Positions 6,696 to 15,531 are shown, numbered from the stretch's first letter. The stretch is DNA of 33,124 nucleotides from Lachnospiraceae bacterium (GCA_017432565.1 JAFRIW010000036.1:1-33124), one strand, 5' to 3'. Program-made: numbers and translations. The notes: generated by a model from the letters alone, not told the origin.

Positions 6696-8447
6696 ATGAC
6701 TGCACAGGACAACAGCCGGAGAATCAGTAAAAGATCTGTCATCAGAGAACTGTTCGCTCTGCTTCTTATAATGATTATGGTGAGTGCTGCCATCCTGGGC
6801 ATCATTAATGCTGCTCTGTTTGCAAATGAACGCAAACTGGTCGATGAGAGCGTTAAAAGGACATATGAAGCCTATTGTGAAGAAACAGACATCAATATGG
6901 CAAATATGAAGCATATAGCGGATACGCTGCCGACGGATAAAGAAATCAAAAACTGGATCGCATTGAAAGAGGATTACTTTGTAAATCAGAGAGTCAAGGA
7001 ATATTTCTATAATCTTTTGTCTACGAGTGATATTTTCGCAGGCATGTGGATCACATCTTTTGTTCAGGACAGGAGTCTCTGGGTACGCGGAGTGGTCTAC
7101 GAAGACATAAACAGAAAACTTGCATTGGAAGACTATTTCAGGCAGATCACGGATTACAGCGTGTTCAGGAGCGGCGTCTGGCAGACGATGACGATCGACA
7201 ACGAGATATACATTCTATATCTCAATTACTCAGAACAATACTGTGTCGGAGTATGGACGACTGCTGACAGTTTAAGCAGGAATCTGTGGAGCCGGATCCC
7301 GGAAGAAACAGTCAGGCTGCAGCTCAGCTGTGATTCCGGACTCGGGCCGGTCTATGAGAGAAAATATGAAGAACCCGGCAGAAGTACTGTGTTTCACAGA
7401 TCAGGTGTGCCAAAAGTCAAGCAGATCGGATGTGAACTGAAAGAACTAAGCGGAGCCGGATTCGAGGTCACCTACCCCTATCTGCAACAGTGGAGACCCC
7501 GGACCGTCCTGCTTCTGGCACTTTCCTTCAGCGCAGGATTTATTCTGCTCATGCTGTTTCTGGGGGTTGTTCTGAGGAAAGAACTGATCAGACCGATCCG
7601 CGGAATCATAGATTCTATTCAGGAGATCAAAAACGGAAATCTTGACACTGTTGCGGTGGTAGACGATTATCCCGTCGAGTTTCAGGATATCGGCAACAGC
7701 CTGAACGACATGACAAAATCGGTATCGTCCCTGAAAATTGCCGTTTACGAGGAACAGATCAAGAAAAAAGAAGCGGAGATGCAGTTTTACTACTCTCAGA
7801 TCAAGCCGCATTTCCTGCTGAATATCATTAATGCGATCTACAGTATGGCAAGTATCGGTGAAAACGACACGATCCTGAAGACTTGTCGGTACATGTCGGA
7901 TTATATGAGATATCGGTTCTCCAGAAAAGAAATGCAGTGTACACTTGATCAGGAGATCGAGCATCTGAAAGAATACATTCTGCTGCAGCAGGTCCGTTAC
8001 CCGGATGCGCTGACGTGCAGTCTGGAAATGGTGCCGGCTATCATGGGCACATATATACCGACTCTGTCTGTCCACTCCCTGGTTGAGAATGTCTTTAAGT
8101 ACGGGATCTCCGATGACGGAACGATATACATAGAGATAAGCGGCCATTTTGCTCCGGACGATCCGTCGATTGTTGTTCTGCGGGTACAGGATCATGGGCC
8201 CGGGTTTGAAAAGACTGAGCCGGAATGGCTGAACCGGACAGCTGAGACCGGACTTACAAAGAGGGATGAGCATGAAACGAGATCCGTGGGGCTGCAGAAC
8301 ACAGCCGCGAGATTCCGCGAGATGTACCCCGAATCATTTGAAATGCATCTTCTGAACATGGACGGGGCAGTAGTTGAGATCCGGTTCTGCCCGGAGGAGT
8401 GGCAGAAAGCAGATCAGGAAGCATCTGAAACAGGAGGAAGCGAATGA
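6696..8447 (+). CDS. YesM/LytS-type sensor histidine kinase
   Basis: This is a 583-residue membrane kinase. Membrane span 1 is at about residues 18-42, an extracytoplasmic sensor domain covers 43-270, span 2 is at about 271-291, and a HAMP linker runs to about 345. The His_kinase (PF06580) domain follows, with phospho-acceptor H372 in QIKPHFLLNIINAI. The HATPase domain has the N-box LVENVFKYG (around residue 465) and DHGPGF. Kinases of this class usually sense extracellular sugars or oligosaccharides and pair with AraC-type response regulators. Its stop overlaps the regulator start (ATGA), and a sugar ABC importer follows, so it should induce that importer. AGAGGT precedes its ATG. Confidence 0.92.
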   Translation: MTAQDNSRRISKRSVIRELFALLLIMIMVSAAILGIINAALFANERKLVDESVKRTYEAYCEETDINMANMKHIADTLPTDKEIKNWIALKEDYFVNQRVKEYFYNLLSTSDIFAGMWITSFVQDRSLWVRGVVYEDINRKLALEDYFRQITDYSVFRSGVWQTMTIDNEIYILYLNYSEQYCVGVWTTADSLSRNLWSRIPEETVRLQLSCDSGLGPVYERKYEEPGRSTVFHRSGVPKVKQIGCELKELSGAGFEVTYPYLQQWRPRTVLLLALSFSAGFILLMLFLGVVLRKELIRPIRGIIDSIQEIKNGNLDTVAVVDDYPVEFQDIGNSLNDMTKSVSSLKIAVYEEQIKKKEAEMQFYYSQIKPHFLLNIINAIYSMASIGENDTILKTCRYMSDYMRYRFSRKEMQCTLDQEIEHLKEYILLQQVRYPDALTCSLEMVPAIMGTYIPTLSVHSLVENVFKYGISDDGTIYIEISGHFAPDDPSIVVLRVQDHGPGFEKTEPEWLNRTAETGLTKRDEHETRSVGLQNTAARFREMYPESFEMHLLNMDGAVVEIRFCPEEWQKADQEASETGGSE

Positions 8448-9271
8448 AGATCCTGATTGTTGATGATGAAAGATACAGTGTAAAGGCGATCCGGGAGCGG
8501 GTGCAGTGGGACAGCGTCTGCACGGACGATGCTGAAGTGCTTGCTGCATACAATTATGATCAGGCTCTGAAGATAATCGCGGATGAGAATCCCGGCATTA
8601 TACTCTGCGATATTGAGATGCCCAGACACAACGGCATTGAACTGATCCGTGAACTCAGGAAAAGCGACACGGAGGCGGAGATCATTATTATCTCCTGTCA
8701 CGAAGAGTTCCAGTTTGCCAGAGAGGCGATCAGTCTCGACGTATTTGAGTACTGCGTTAAGCCGCTGGACTTCGTTGCTCTGACGGACACCATAAGAAGA
8801 GCGGCGGACCGGTATCTGGAAAAGAAGAGCATTAAAGCCCAGGAGGCGGATGCGCAGCAGTTCAGAAAGAACAGGGAAGCCATTTCTCAGATCTTCTGGC
8901 AAAATCTGGTTACAGGCAGTTATGAGAATGACCCGGACAGGCTGTTTTCGGAAGCAGACAGCCTTGGGATTGACAATGTGCGGACATGCCTGTTTACCCC
9001 GGCTCTGTTTGTGGTCCGCCAGTACAGCACACGGTTAACGACATGGACGCAGGAAAAGCTGAACAAATCTCTGCAGCATTTAGCAGAACAGATTTTCCTG
9101 AAAGCAGTGGGAAGGATCATTGTGACCCTTCCGGCGGCGATCCTGATTCTGGATACGGAGACCTCTGCCTCTTCTTTTGAGGTGATCTGCGGCAATTATG
9201 TCAGGAACTGTGATGAGCTGCTAAGCGTCAGGCTGGGCGGATATATCGGAAAATCCTGTGACGATGGATAA
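8444..9271 (+). CDS. YesN-type response regulator, N-terminal part (frameshifted)
   Basis: Residues 1-120 are a receiver domain: DD at the acidic pocket (ILIVDDERY), phospho-acceptor D56 in IILCDIEMPRHNG, and the conserved K in FEYCVKPLDF. A long linker follows, ending in LSVRLGGYIGKSC and then a premature stop. The expected C-terminal AraC helix-turn-helix is intact in the next frame (9258-9731). Intact YesN proteins are about 500 residues or somewhat shorter, and the two parts together give about 429. A single extra base near 9258-9264 explains the break: removing it joins GYIGKSC to MDKLCKNCQLLDA, as expected for the family. It could be a real mutation, a sequencing error or, less likely, programmed frameshifting. 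Confidence 0.85.
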   Translation: MKILIVDDERYSVKAIRERVQWDSVCTDDAEVLAAYNYDQALKIIADENPGIILCDIEMPRHNGIELIRELRKSDTEAEIIIISCHEEFQFAREAISLDVFEYCVKPLDFVALTDTIRRAADRYLEKKSIKAQEADAQQFRKNREAISQIFWQNLVTGSYENDPDRLFSEADSLGIDNVRTCLFTPALFVVRQYSTRLTTWTQEKLNKSLQHLAEQIFLKAVGRIIVTLPAAILILDTETSASSFEVICGNYVRNCDELLSVRLGGYIGKSCDDG

Positions 9272-9731
9272 GCTCTGTAAGAACTGTCAGCTGCTGGACG
9301 CGAAAGCCGGCAGAGACAGAAATACGGATGCATCCGTTGTTTTTGTTGACACAAGCGAAGACAGGGAAAATGAAGATGACGATTCGGCTGTGGTGAAACA
9401 GATCGAGGCTTATATCGATCTGCATCTCTCCGAAGACCTGCGGCGTGAAGACATCGCGGATCACGTGCATCTGAATCCGGATTACTGTTCAAGGATATTC
9501 AAAAAGGCGCGGGGCATCTCCCTGATGGACTATGTTGCGGCAGCCAGGATCCATCGGGCAGCGGAGTATATCATAACAACGCAGGATTCGCTGACAGATA
9601 TTGCATATCGCTGCGGCTTCATCAATCTGTCCCATTTTTCAACGCTGTTCCGGAAACTGATGGGATGCTCCCCCAGGGAATACCGCCAGTCATACCAGGA
9701 AACTGCACAGACGGATATACAGCAGAACTAA
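9258..9731 (+). CDS. AraC-type DNA-binding part of the split YesN regulator
   Basis: This frame (GTG 9258 or ATG 9264) carries the end of the YesN linker and a full AraC helix-turn-helix pair. The first is VVKQIEAYIDLHLSEDLRRE followed by IADHVHLNPDYCSRIFKK. The second is SLTDIAYRCGFINLSHFSTLFRKLMGCSPREYRQS, the classic AraC signature. It overlaps the receiver ORF by 14 bases in the +1 frame. No good ribosome site precedes it. If translated alone it would be a DNA-binding domain without phosphorylation control; if not, the operon has lost its activator. It should bind upstream of the transporter at 9958. Confidence 0.82.
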   Translation: MTMDKLCKNCQLLDAKAGRDRNTDASVVFVDTSEDRENEDDDSAVVKQIEAYIDLHLSEDLRREDIADHVHLNPDYCSRIFKKARGISLMDYVAAARIHRAAEYIITTQDSLTDIAYRCGFINLSHFSTLFRKLMGCSPREYRQSYQETAQTDIQQN

Positions 9732-9884
9732 GGCCGCACAGGGAAGTATATAGATGCCGGGAGGTTTTTTGTTCAGAGTGACATTCACTTTGCTCAAAAC
9801 GACTTTCCGGCTTTATTCGTGCCCAAATAAGACAGGAACAGAAAAAAAGGATATCTTGATGAGAAAAGTAACGGGATTTCCTGA

Positions 9885-9914
9885 ATGGTACGATTTATAC
9901 ATCAAAAGTACCAT
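9885..9914. promoter_or_regulatory. Inverted repeat upstream of the sugar-binding lipoprotein gene
   Basis: ATGGTAC (9885-9891) and GTACCAT (9908-9914) form a perfect 7-bp inverted repeat with a 16-bp spacer, about 45 bases before the SBP start. It may be a regulator-binding site or an mRNA hairpin. The rest of the 226-bp gap 9732-9957 shows no clear -35/-10 pair and no convincing gene. Confidence 0.35.
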
Positions 9915-9957
9915 CACAGCCGGATTACAATTATCGCGGAGATAAAGGAGGAACCCC

Positions 9958-11514
9958 ATGAGAAAGAAAGTTTTATCGATTTTGCTGGCGCTTGCAATGA
10001 CAGTACCGATGGCGGTCGGCTGCGGCAATCAGAGCACAGAACCGGCGTCAGGCGATTCCCAGCAGACAGCAGAAGAGACCGCTTCTGAAGGTTCAGCGGC
10101 AGCTCCGGAGGAAATCGTTGTAAGGTTTGCCTGCCTTGGGACGGTTCCTGCAGATCTGCAGCAGGTCGCAGATGCAATTAATGAGATTTCGATTCCGGAA
10201 ATCAATGTGAAGATCGATCTGGAATCCGTCAGTATTGCCAATTACGATAACCAGCTGGCACTGGATATGACCAGCGGGGAACAGGTAGATCTGTTCTGCT
10301 CGATGAACTTCCAGTCCATGATGAACGCGCATCAGCTTATGGACATCACAGACTATCTTGATCAGTACGGGAAGGAACTTGTCAGTGAAGTCTCGGAGGA
10401 CTGGCTGAAGGCGACAAGCGTAAACGGACGAATTTACGGGGTGCCGGTTGTCAACGGCAAGGCGGCGACAACACAGATCGTTATGAGGAAAGATATTCTG
10501 GACAAATATGACCTTCATCCGGAATATGAGATGGCAGCGGATGTAACAGACCCCGTCATGACTGCGACCATCGAAGATATCTCCCACATTTTCTCTGTTG
10601 TAAAGGAGAACGAGCCGGAGATGACCGTCCTCTATTATCCGGTTTCAGGGAACGGACTCAGCGGTATCGTCAATAAGGATCCGCTGGATGATTCGATCGG
10701 GGTGCTGATGGGAACGGAAGGCTTCGAGGTCGTCGATCTCTATGAGACTGATGAGTACATGCAGATGCTCGAGATCGTCCGCGACTGGTACACCGCAGGC
10801 TATATCAAGTCCGATATCGCTACCGATACAGAAAACGAAATGAGCTACATGGCAGCAGGAAGGTTATTCGCTACGATTTCCGAGAGTGAGATCGGCACGG
10901 ATGCACAGTATAAGAATGGCACGGGATATGACTGGACCTGTATCAAAATCAAGGAGCCCTATCTGACATCCCAGTCGCTGAATATGATGACATGGGCCGT
11001 CTCTTCGACCTCCCAGGTGCCGGAAGCTGCTGTTAAGTTTATGAATCTGGCTTATACCAATAAAGATGTCGCCAATATGATGTGCTACGGTGTCAAGGAT
11101 GTTCACTGGGTACTGACAGAGGAAGGAACCGTAGCTTATCCGGAAGGTGTAGATGCCTCCACATCCGGCTATCCGAGTTCCACATACTGGGAGATGCCGA
11201 ACAGCCTGATTGCAGACCCTCTGGTTGGAAATACCCCTGACTACAACGAACTGCTCAGACAGAACAACCTCACGGCGCCTGTATCCCGCGCGATGGGATT
11301 CAGCTTTGACAACAGCAGCGTTTCCTCCGAGATAGCAGCCATCTATGCGGTTGTGGATGAATATCGCGCCGGACTGCTCGGCGGAGCATTAGACCTGGAC
11401 GAGAATTATCCCCGCTTCATTCAGAAGCTCAAGGATGCCGGCATCGATACCGTCATCGCTGAAAAGCAGAAACAGCTCGATGCATGGGCGCAGGAGAACG
11501 GTGTTTCAGAGTAA
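9958..11514 (+). CDS. Carbohydrate ABC transporter substrate-binding lipoprotein
   Basis: This 518-residue lipoprotein has a signal peptide ending in MAVGC (lipidated C22), a Ser/Glu/Ala-rich tether, and an extracellular solute-binding domain of the large LplA type found with LplB/YtcP permeases. Acidic and aromatic residues recur, and it ends with the long helical DKYxxFIQKLKDAGIDTVIAEKQKQLDAW type tail. It should deliver an oligosaccharide to the two permeases downstream. No ATPase gene is in the locus, as is usual when a shared MsmX-type ATPase is used. AAAGGAGG precedes the ATG. A strong hairpin lies between it and the first permease, which would give more binding protein than permease. 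Confidence 0.9.
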   Translation: MRKKVLSILLALAMTVPMAVGCGNQSTEPASGDSQQTAEETASEGSAAAPEEIVVRFACLGTVPADLQQVADAINEISIPEINVKIDLESVSIANYDNQLALDMTSGEQVDLFCSMNFQSMMNAHQLMDITDYLDQYGKELVSEVSEDWLKATSVNGRIYGVPVVNGKAATTQIVMRKDILDKYDLHPEYEMAADVTDPVMTATIEDISHIFSVVKENEPEMTVLYYPVSGNGLSGIVNKDPLDDSIGVLMGTEGFEVVDLYETDEYMQMLEIVRDWYTAGYIKSDIATDTENEMSYMAAGRLFATISESEIGTDAQYKNGTGYDWTCIKIKEPYLTSQSLNMMTWAVSSTSQVPEAAVKFMNLAYTNKDVANMMCYGVKDVHWVLTEEGTVAYPEGVDASTSGYPSSTYWEMPNSLIADPLVGNTPDYNELLRQNNLTAPVSRAMGFSFDNSSVSSEIAAIYAVVDEYRAGLLGGALDLDENYPRFIQKLKDAGIDTVIAEKQKQLDAWAQENGVSE

Positions 11515-11558
11515 TCATTTCCTGATCGAAGGAAGAAAAGCGCTGATTTGAGGACATG

Positions 11559-11596
11559 AAAAACAGGCGGTTCACGTCAACGTGCCGCCTGTTTTT
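11559..11596. terminator. Intra-operon terminator/attenuator after the binding-protein gene
   Basis: A perfect 12-bp stem (AAAAACAGGCGG at 11559-11570, complement at 11585-11596) encloses a 14-nt loop that itself contains CACG/CGTG. The A-tract and T-tract ends make it a bidirectional rho-independent terminator. Partial readthrough would explain high binding protein and low permease levels. Confidence 0.85.
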
Positions 11597-11612
11597 AAGA
11601 GGGAAGCAGATT

Positions 11613-12530
11613 ATGAACATCAGAAAAAAACACAGAATTGTCCAATGGCCGTATTTTCTCATGCTGGCGCCGGGTCTGGTATACCTGATCATCAACAACT
11701 ATATTCCGATGTTCGGTGTGATCATCGCATTTAAAGATATAGATTTTTCAAAGGGTATCCTCAAATCTGACTGGGTAGGCTTTCGGAACTTCAAATTTCT
11801 CTTTAAGACGAGTGATGCCTTTATCATCACGAGGAACACACTGCTCTACAATGTGACATTCATCATCCTGGGTACAATCGTCGGTGTGACGATCGCCATA
11901 CTCCTCAATGAACTTCTCAGCACCAGGATGAGAAAGACGTACCAGACGGTGCTGCTGCTGCCTCAGCTGATCTCAATGGTCATTGTCGCATACATCGTCT
12001 ATGCATTTCTGAACACAGAGAGCGGTTTCATCAATAATACGCTTCTGAATGCTGCAGGTAAGGAACCGGTCTACTGGTACAGCGAAAAAAAGTACTGGCC
12101 TTTCATTCTCACCTTTGTCAATTTATGGAAAGGGATGGGATACTCCTGCATCGTTTATCTGGCTTCCATTATGGGCATTGATCAGTCCATGTATGAGTCA
12201 GCCAAAATTGACGGCGCGGGCCGTATGCGCCAGATCTGGTCCATCACACTGCCGCTCCTGAAGCCGACGATCATAACGATGATCCTGATGAGCGTAGGCC
12301 GCATTTTCTACTCTGATTTCGGACTGTTCTATCAGGTAACAATGAATTCCGGAGCGCTGTATGAATATACAAGCACGATCGACACCTACGTATACCGCGC
12401 ACTGCTTCAGATGAATGACCTTTCGATGTCAAGTGCCGCTGCCCTGTACCAGTCAGCTGTGGGCTTTGTCCTGATCGTCGCAGTGAATGCAATCGTCAGA
12501 AAAGTCGATTCGGAGAACGCATTATTCTAA
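11613..12530 (+). CDS. Sugar ABC transporter permease (LplB-type)
   Basis: With the start at ATG 11613 (GAGGGAAG upstream) this is a 305-residue, six-span permease. The longer frame begins inside the terminator and is rejected. The EAA loop that contacts the ATPase is YESAKIDGAGRMRQIWSITLPLL. The N-terminal KKHRIVQWPYFLMLAPGLVYLIINNYIPMFG is characteristic of LplB-family permeases that partner large SBPs. It pairs with the permease 12 bases downstream. The substrate is probably a host- or plant-derived oligosaccharide, judging from the esterase in the operon. Confidence 0.9.
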   Translation: MNIRKKHRIVQWPYFLMLAPGLVYLIINNYIPMFGVIIAFKDIDFSKGILKSDWVGFRNFKFLFKTSDAFIITRNTLLYNVTFIILGTIVGVTIAILLNELLSTRMRKTYQTVLLLPQLISMVIVAYIVYAFLNTESGFINNTLLNAAGKEPVYWYSEKKYWPFILTFVNLWKGMGYSCIVYLASIMGIDQSMYESAKIDGAGRMRQIWSITLPLLKPTIITMILMSVGRIFYSDFGLFYQVTMNSGALYEYTSTIDTYVYRALLQMNDLSMSSAAALYQSAVGFVLIVAVNAIVRKVDSENALF

Positions 12531-12542
12531 AGGAGACCAACC

Positions 12543-13442
12543 ATGGGTATTACGTCAAAAAGAGAAAAAATAGCACAGGCGGTGTTCCATCTCGTTTTCA
12601 TAGGAATATGCCTGACTGTCATCATCCCGTTCCTTCTGGTCTTTATGTCATCGATTACGGAAGAGAATGAACTGATCCGAAATGGCTATCGTTTCTGGCC
12701 CGGGAAATTCAGTTTTGCCGCATATGAGTATATTTTCAGAAGCTCCACGGCGCTGGTGCGGGCTTATGGAATATCGCTTCTGATCACGGTCGTCGGAACG
12801 ATCCTGGGACTGTCAATTGTAACACTGTATGCTTATCCGCTCTCCCGCCCGGAGTTCAAGGGCAAAAATCTGTTTACGTTCATAGCTTTCTTTACCATGC
12901 TGTTCAATGGCGGCCTGGTATCCTCCTATCTCACATGGACGAGGCTTCTGAATGTCAAGAACTCCATCGCGGCCCTGATCTTCCCGTTTCTGCTGATGAA
13001 CGCATTCAACGTCATTCTCATGAAGAACTACTTCAAGGCCAACATACCATCCGAGCTGATCGAAGCAGCCAGGATTGACGGCGCCGGAGAGTTCGGTATT
13101 TTCTTCCGGATCGTGCTTCCTCTGTCCACACCGATCCTTGCGACTGTGGGATTATTTGTTGCCATCAGTTACTGGAATGACTGGATGAACGGTCTTTATT
13201 TCATCACCAAGCGGACAGATCTTTTCAGTCTGCAGAATTACCTTAACCGGATGCTGACAGATATTCAGTTCCTGAACAGCTCCGCAAACAAGGTCTCCTC
13301 ATACACGCAGGGAGTTAAAATGCCTGCTACTTCGATCAAAATGGCACTGGCCGTTGTCGGTGTTGTCCCGATCATGGTACTGTATCCGTTTTTCCAGCGC
13401 TATTTCGTAAAAGGAATCACGATCGGCGCCGTGAAAGGTTAA
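12543..13442 (+). CDS. Sugar ABC transporter permease (YtcP/AraQ-type)
   Basis: This 299-residue permease has six predicted spans and an EAA loop EAARIDGAGEFGIFFRIVLPLSTPI. It starts 12 bases after the first permease with AAAGGAG before the ATG. It is the second half of the heterodimeric channel. Its C-terminus (YPFFQRYFVKGITIGAVKG) is the conserved end of this permease class, so the gene is full length. Confidence 0.9.
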   Translation: MGITSKREKIAQAVFHLVFIGICLTVIIPFLLVFMSSITEENELIRNGYRFWPGKFSFAAYEYIFRSSTALVRAYGISLLITVVGTILGLSIVTLYAYPLSRPEFKGKNLFTFIAFFTMLFNGGLVSSYLTWTRLLNVKNSIAALIFPFLLMNAFNVILMKNYFKANIPSELIEAARIDGAGEFGIFFRIVLPLSTPILATVGLFVAISYWNDWMNGLYFITKRTDLFSLQNYLNRMLTDIQFLNSSANKVSSYTQGVKMPATSIKMALAVVGVVPIMVLYPFFQRYFVKGITIGAVKG

Positions 13443-13454
13443 AGGAGAGCGAAC

Positions 13455-15068
13455 ATGTTAAAGCCGGCACTGATGTTTGGTGACAAAGCTGTGCTGCAGA
13501 GAGACAAACCGGCTGCCGTGTGGGGAGAAGCTGATCCCGGCAGCACGGTGACAGTCCGGGTCCAGGGACAGGAAGCCTGCACGGTCACAGATGACGACGG
13601 TAAATGGATCGTTTACCTCGAACCGCTTCACACATCCTTTGCGGAGGAAATGACGATCAGCTCCGGAGAGGACACACTCTGCTATACCGGGATCATGGTG
13701 GGCGATGTGTGGTTTGCAGCCGGACAGTCCAACATGGAATTCCACATGCGCTATGACGCTGACTTCGAGGAAGAAAAAAAGGTATGCGAAAATGCGTTCC
13801 TTCGTTTTTTTGACTATCCCGAAGTGTCCTTCCCCGGGCAGACCGACATGGCGGATTATGGAAAAGAGTATGGTTTCTGGCGCTGCTGTGACGCTGAGAA
13901 TCTGGAGAGATTTTCAGCGGTCGCGTATTATTGCGTGAAGGAGCTGCAGGAAAGATTATCTGTTCCGATGGGCATTCTCGCGTGCAACTATGGCGGATCA
14001 TCCGCAATGAACTGGATCCCTGAGGAGGTCGCAGAACGCGCAGGGGACCGGCACAGAATTGAGGCATATCACAGAAGCCTTGAGAGCATGGATACAGAGG
14101 CCTACAAAAAGACCTACTTAGCCAATCCGGGCAATTTCAGAACCGATCAGCTGGCGGATCCTCTGAGCGATCTTATGATGTACGGATGCTCCTTTGAGGA
14201 GTTTCTGAATTTTATGGCAGGCTCTTTCGGGAACGGGGACAATGGTTTTGACATCTCAGAACTTGCGAGCTATACCCCTCAGATCGGGCCTTTGCACGAA
14301 TGGCGCCCCGCAGGGCTGTATGAATCCATGCTGCTGCCGTGTGTCCCATATACAATCAAAGGGTTCCTGTGGTATCAGGGCTGTTCGGATTCCGAGACAA
14401 AAGAAGATGCGGAGGCATACAAAACTGTATTTCCGGCGTTGATACGACACTGGCGGGATCTGTGGAAGGAAGAACTTCCCTTTCTGTTTGTACAACTGGC
14501 TCCGCTCGCCAGCTGGTGGCAGGCGGAAGGAACATACTATCCGATTACACGTGCCGCGCAGCAGCATGCAGCCGATACAGTCTCAAAAGCATACATGGCA
14601 GTCACGGGCGATGTCGGCATGGAGCATGACATTCACCCCAAGAAAAAGAAGCCTGTGGGTCACAGACTGGCATTGCTGGCAAGACATTATGTATACGGGG
14701 AGAATGAACTGCTATGTGAAGCACCGACGCTGAACAGGCTGGCGGTTGAAGCAGGAAAACTCACTCTGTTCTTCCGGAATGCGGGCGACGGTCTGTATTT
14801 CCGGGAACCTGCTCCGGACACGGAAGCCGGTTCCCGGCTCAACTGGCTGAGAATCTATCAGGACAATGAACTGATCAACCTGTCGGAGGCAGTTATAACC
14901 GCTGATGGCAGCACCGTCAGGATAGAGAGCGGCCTGATTAAAGCAGATTCCCACATCAGGGCGTCAATAGGAGAGACACCGTGGTACTGCGTCGATCTCT
15001 ATAACAGCGCCGGAATTCCTGCGCGCCCGGCGACAGTTTCAGGTGAGTCACGGGGACAGGTTCCGTGA
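13455..15068 (+). CDS. Sialate O-acetylesterase-type carbohydrate esterase
   Basis: This 537-residue enzyme has an N-terminal beta domain (residues 1-80, starting LKPALMFGDKAVLQRDKP) and an SGNH-type esterase domain. The nucleophile is S92 in AAGQSNMEF. NYGGSSAMNWIP and WYQGCSDS are oxyanion and loop blocks. The D392-x-H394 dyad lies in DIHPKKKKPVGHRLA. Family members remove O-acetyl groups from sialic acids or from xylan and other glycans. No signal peptide is seen, so it acts on imported sugars in the cytoplasm. It closes the operon, 12 bases after the permease, with AAAGGAG. Its last eight residues and its stop come from the palindromic element, so the natural C-terminus was altered. Confidence 0.88.
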   Translation: MLKPALMFGDKAVLQRDKPAAVWGEADPGSTVTVRVQGQEACTVTDDDGKWIVYLEPLHTSFAEEMTISSGEDTLCYTGIMVGDVWFAAGQSNMEFHMRYDADFEEEKKVCENAFLRFFDYPEVSFPGQTDMADYGKEYGFWRCCDAENLERFSAVAYYCVKELQERLSVPMGILACNYGGSSAMNWIPEEVAERAGDRHRIEAYHRSLESMDTEAYKKTYLANPGNFRTDQLADPLSDLMMYGCSFEEFLNFMAGSFGNGDNGFDISELASYTPQIGPLHEWRPAGLYESMLLPCVPYTIKGFLWYQGCSDSETKEDAEAYKTVFPALIRHWRDLWKEELPFLFVQLAPLASWWQAEGTYYPITRAAQQHAADTVSKAYMAVTGDVGMEHDIHPKKKKPVGHRLALLARHYVYGENELLCEAPTLNRLAVEAGKLTLFFRNAGDGLYFREPAPDTEAGSRLNWLRIYQDNELINLSEAVITADGSTVRIESGLIKADSHIRASIGETPWYCVDLYNSAGIPARPATVSGESRGQVP

Positions 15069-15110
15069 CTCATTGTGCGCAGTGAGTCACGGAACCTGTC
15101 CCCGTGACTC
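15044..15110. repeat. Dispersed palindromic element, copy 5 (complete)
   Basis: This is a perfect inverted repeat: the 29-nt arm TGAGTCACGGGGACAGGTTC...TGACTCA (15044-15072), loop TTGTGCGCAG (15073-15082), and right arm to 15110. It lies between convergent genes: the esterase reads into it from the left, and the Nudix gene ends 10 bases to its right. There is no T-run after the stem in either direction, so it is not a standard terminator. Confidence 0.92.
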
Positions 15111-15120
15111 CCGCAAACTC

Positions 15121-15531
15121 TTAATGCTGCAGCACAAACGTCTTCTCAATCGCATCGATCACCAGCAGATCCGCCGGCAGCCAGTTCACCTGGCGAAGAT
15201 CCCACAGCGGCAGCCATCTGGCGGCTTCGTGCTCCAGCAGGACAAGGTTCTCGTCGAAGGCACTGCACCAGTAGCACGCCATGGTCAGATGGAACTCCGG
15301 ATAATCATACTCGACGGTCGTGAGATAATTCTCAACGATAATATCAGCTGACAGTTCCTCACGGATCTCCCGGACAAGTGCCTGTTCGGGAGTTTCGCCT
15401 TCTTCGATCTTTCCGCCGGGGAACTCCCACCAGTCCTTATAATCTCCATATCCGCGCTGCGTCGCGAAAACCTCCTGGCCTTTCCGGATGATTGCTGCGA
15501 CTACATTGATGCTTTTTTTATTGTTTTCCAT
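15121..15531 (-). CDS. Nudix hydrolase, MutT-like (deoxy)nucleoside triphosphate pyrophosphohydrolase
   Basis: The start is MENNKKSINVVAAIIRKG at 15531 (136 aa), with GGAG upstream; the longer frame into the divergent gene's leader is rejected. The Nudix box is GGKIEEGETPEQALVREI followed by REELSAD, with all catalytic residues of Gx5Ex7REUxEExGU. Preceding ATQRGYGDYKDWWEFP matches MutT enzymes that hydrolyse 8-oxo-dGTP. The protein is about four-fifths identical by eye to the Nudix protein at 17005-17409, 2 kb away, but its DNA is GC-richer. It is divergent from the GNAT gene at 15597. Confidence 0.92.
   Translation of the reverse strand: MENNKKSINVVAAIIRKGQEVFATQRGYGDYKDWWEFPGGKIEEGETPEQALVREIREELSADIIVENYLTTVEYDYPEFHLTMACYWCSAFDENLVLLEHEAARWLPLWDLRQVNWLPADLLVIDAIEKTFVLQH

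Noticed and set aside
9754..9945. 63-residue ORF before the sugar-binding lipoprotein gene
   Set aside because: No recognisable motif, and its 3' part holds the inverted repeat at 9885-9914; leader sequence is more likely.
15044..15110. Palindromic element as an ordinary rho-independent terminator
   Set aside because: Most copies have no T-run after the stem; only copy 1 is followed by seven T. Some copies are translated as part of genes.
15043..15351. 102-residue ORF starting in the palindrome
   Set aside because: It is a product of the repeat plus the reverse strand of the Nudix gene; no ribosome site.
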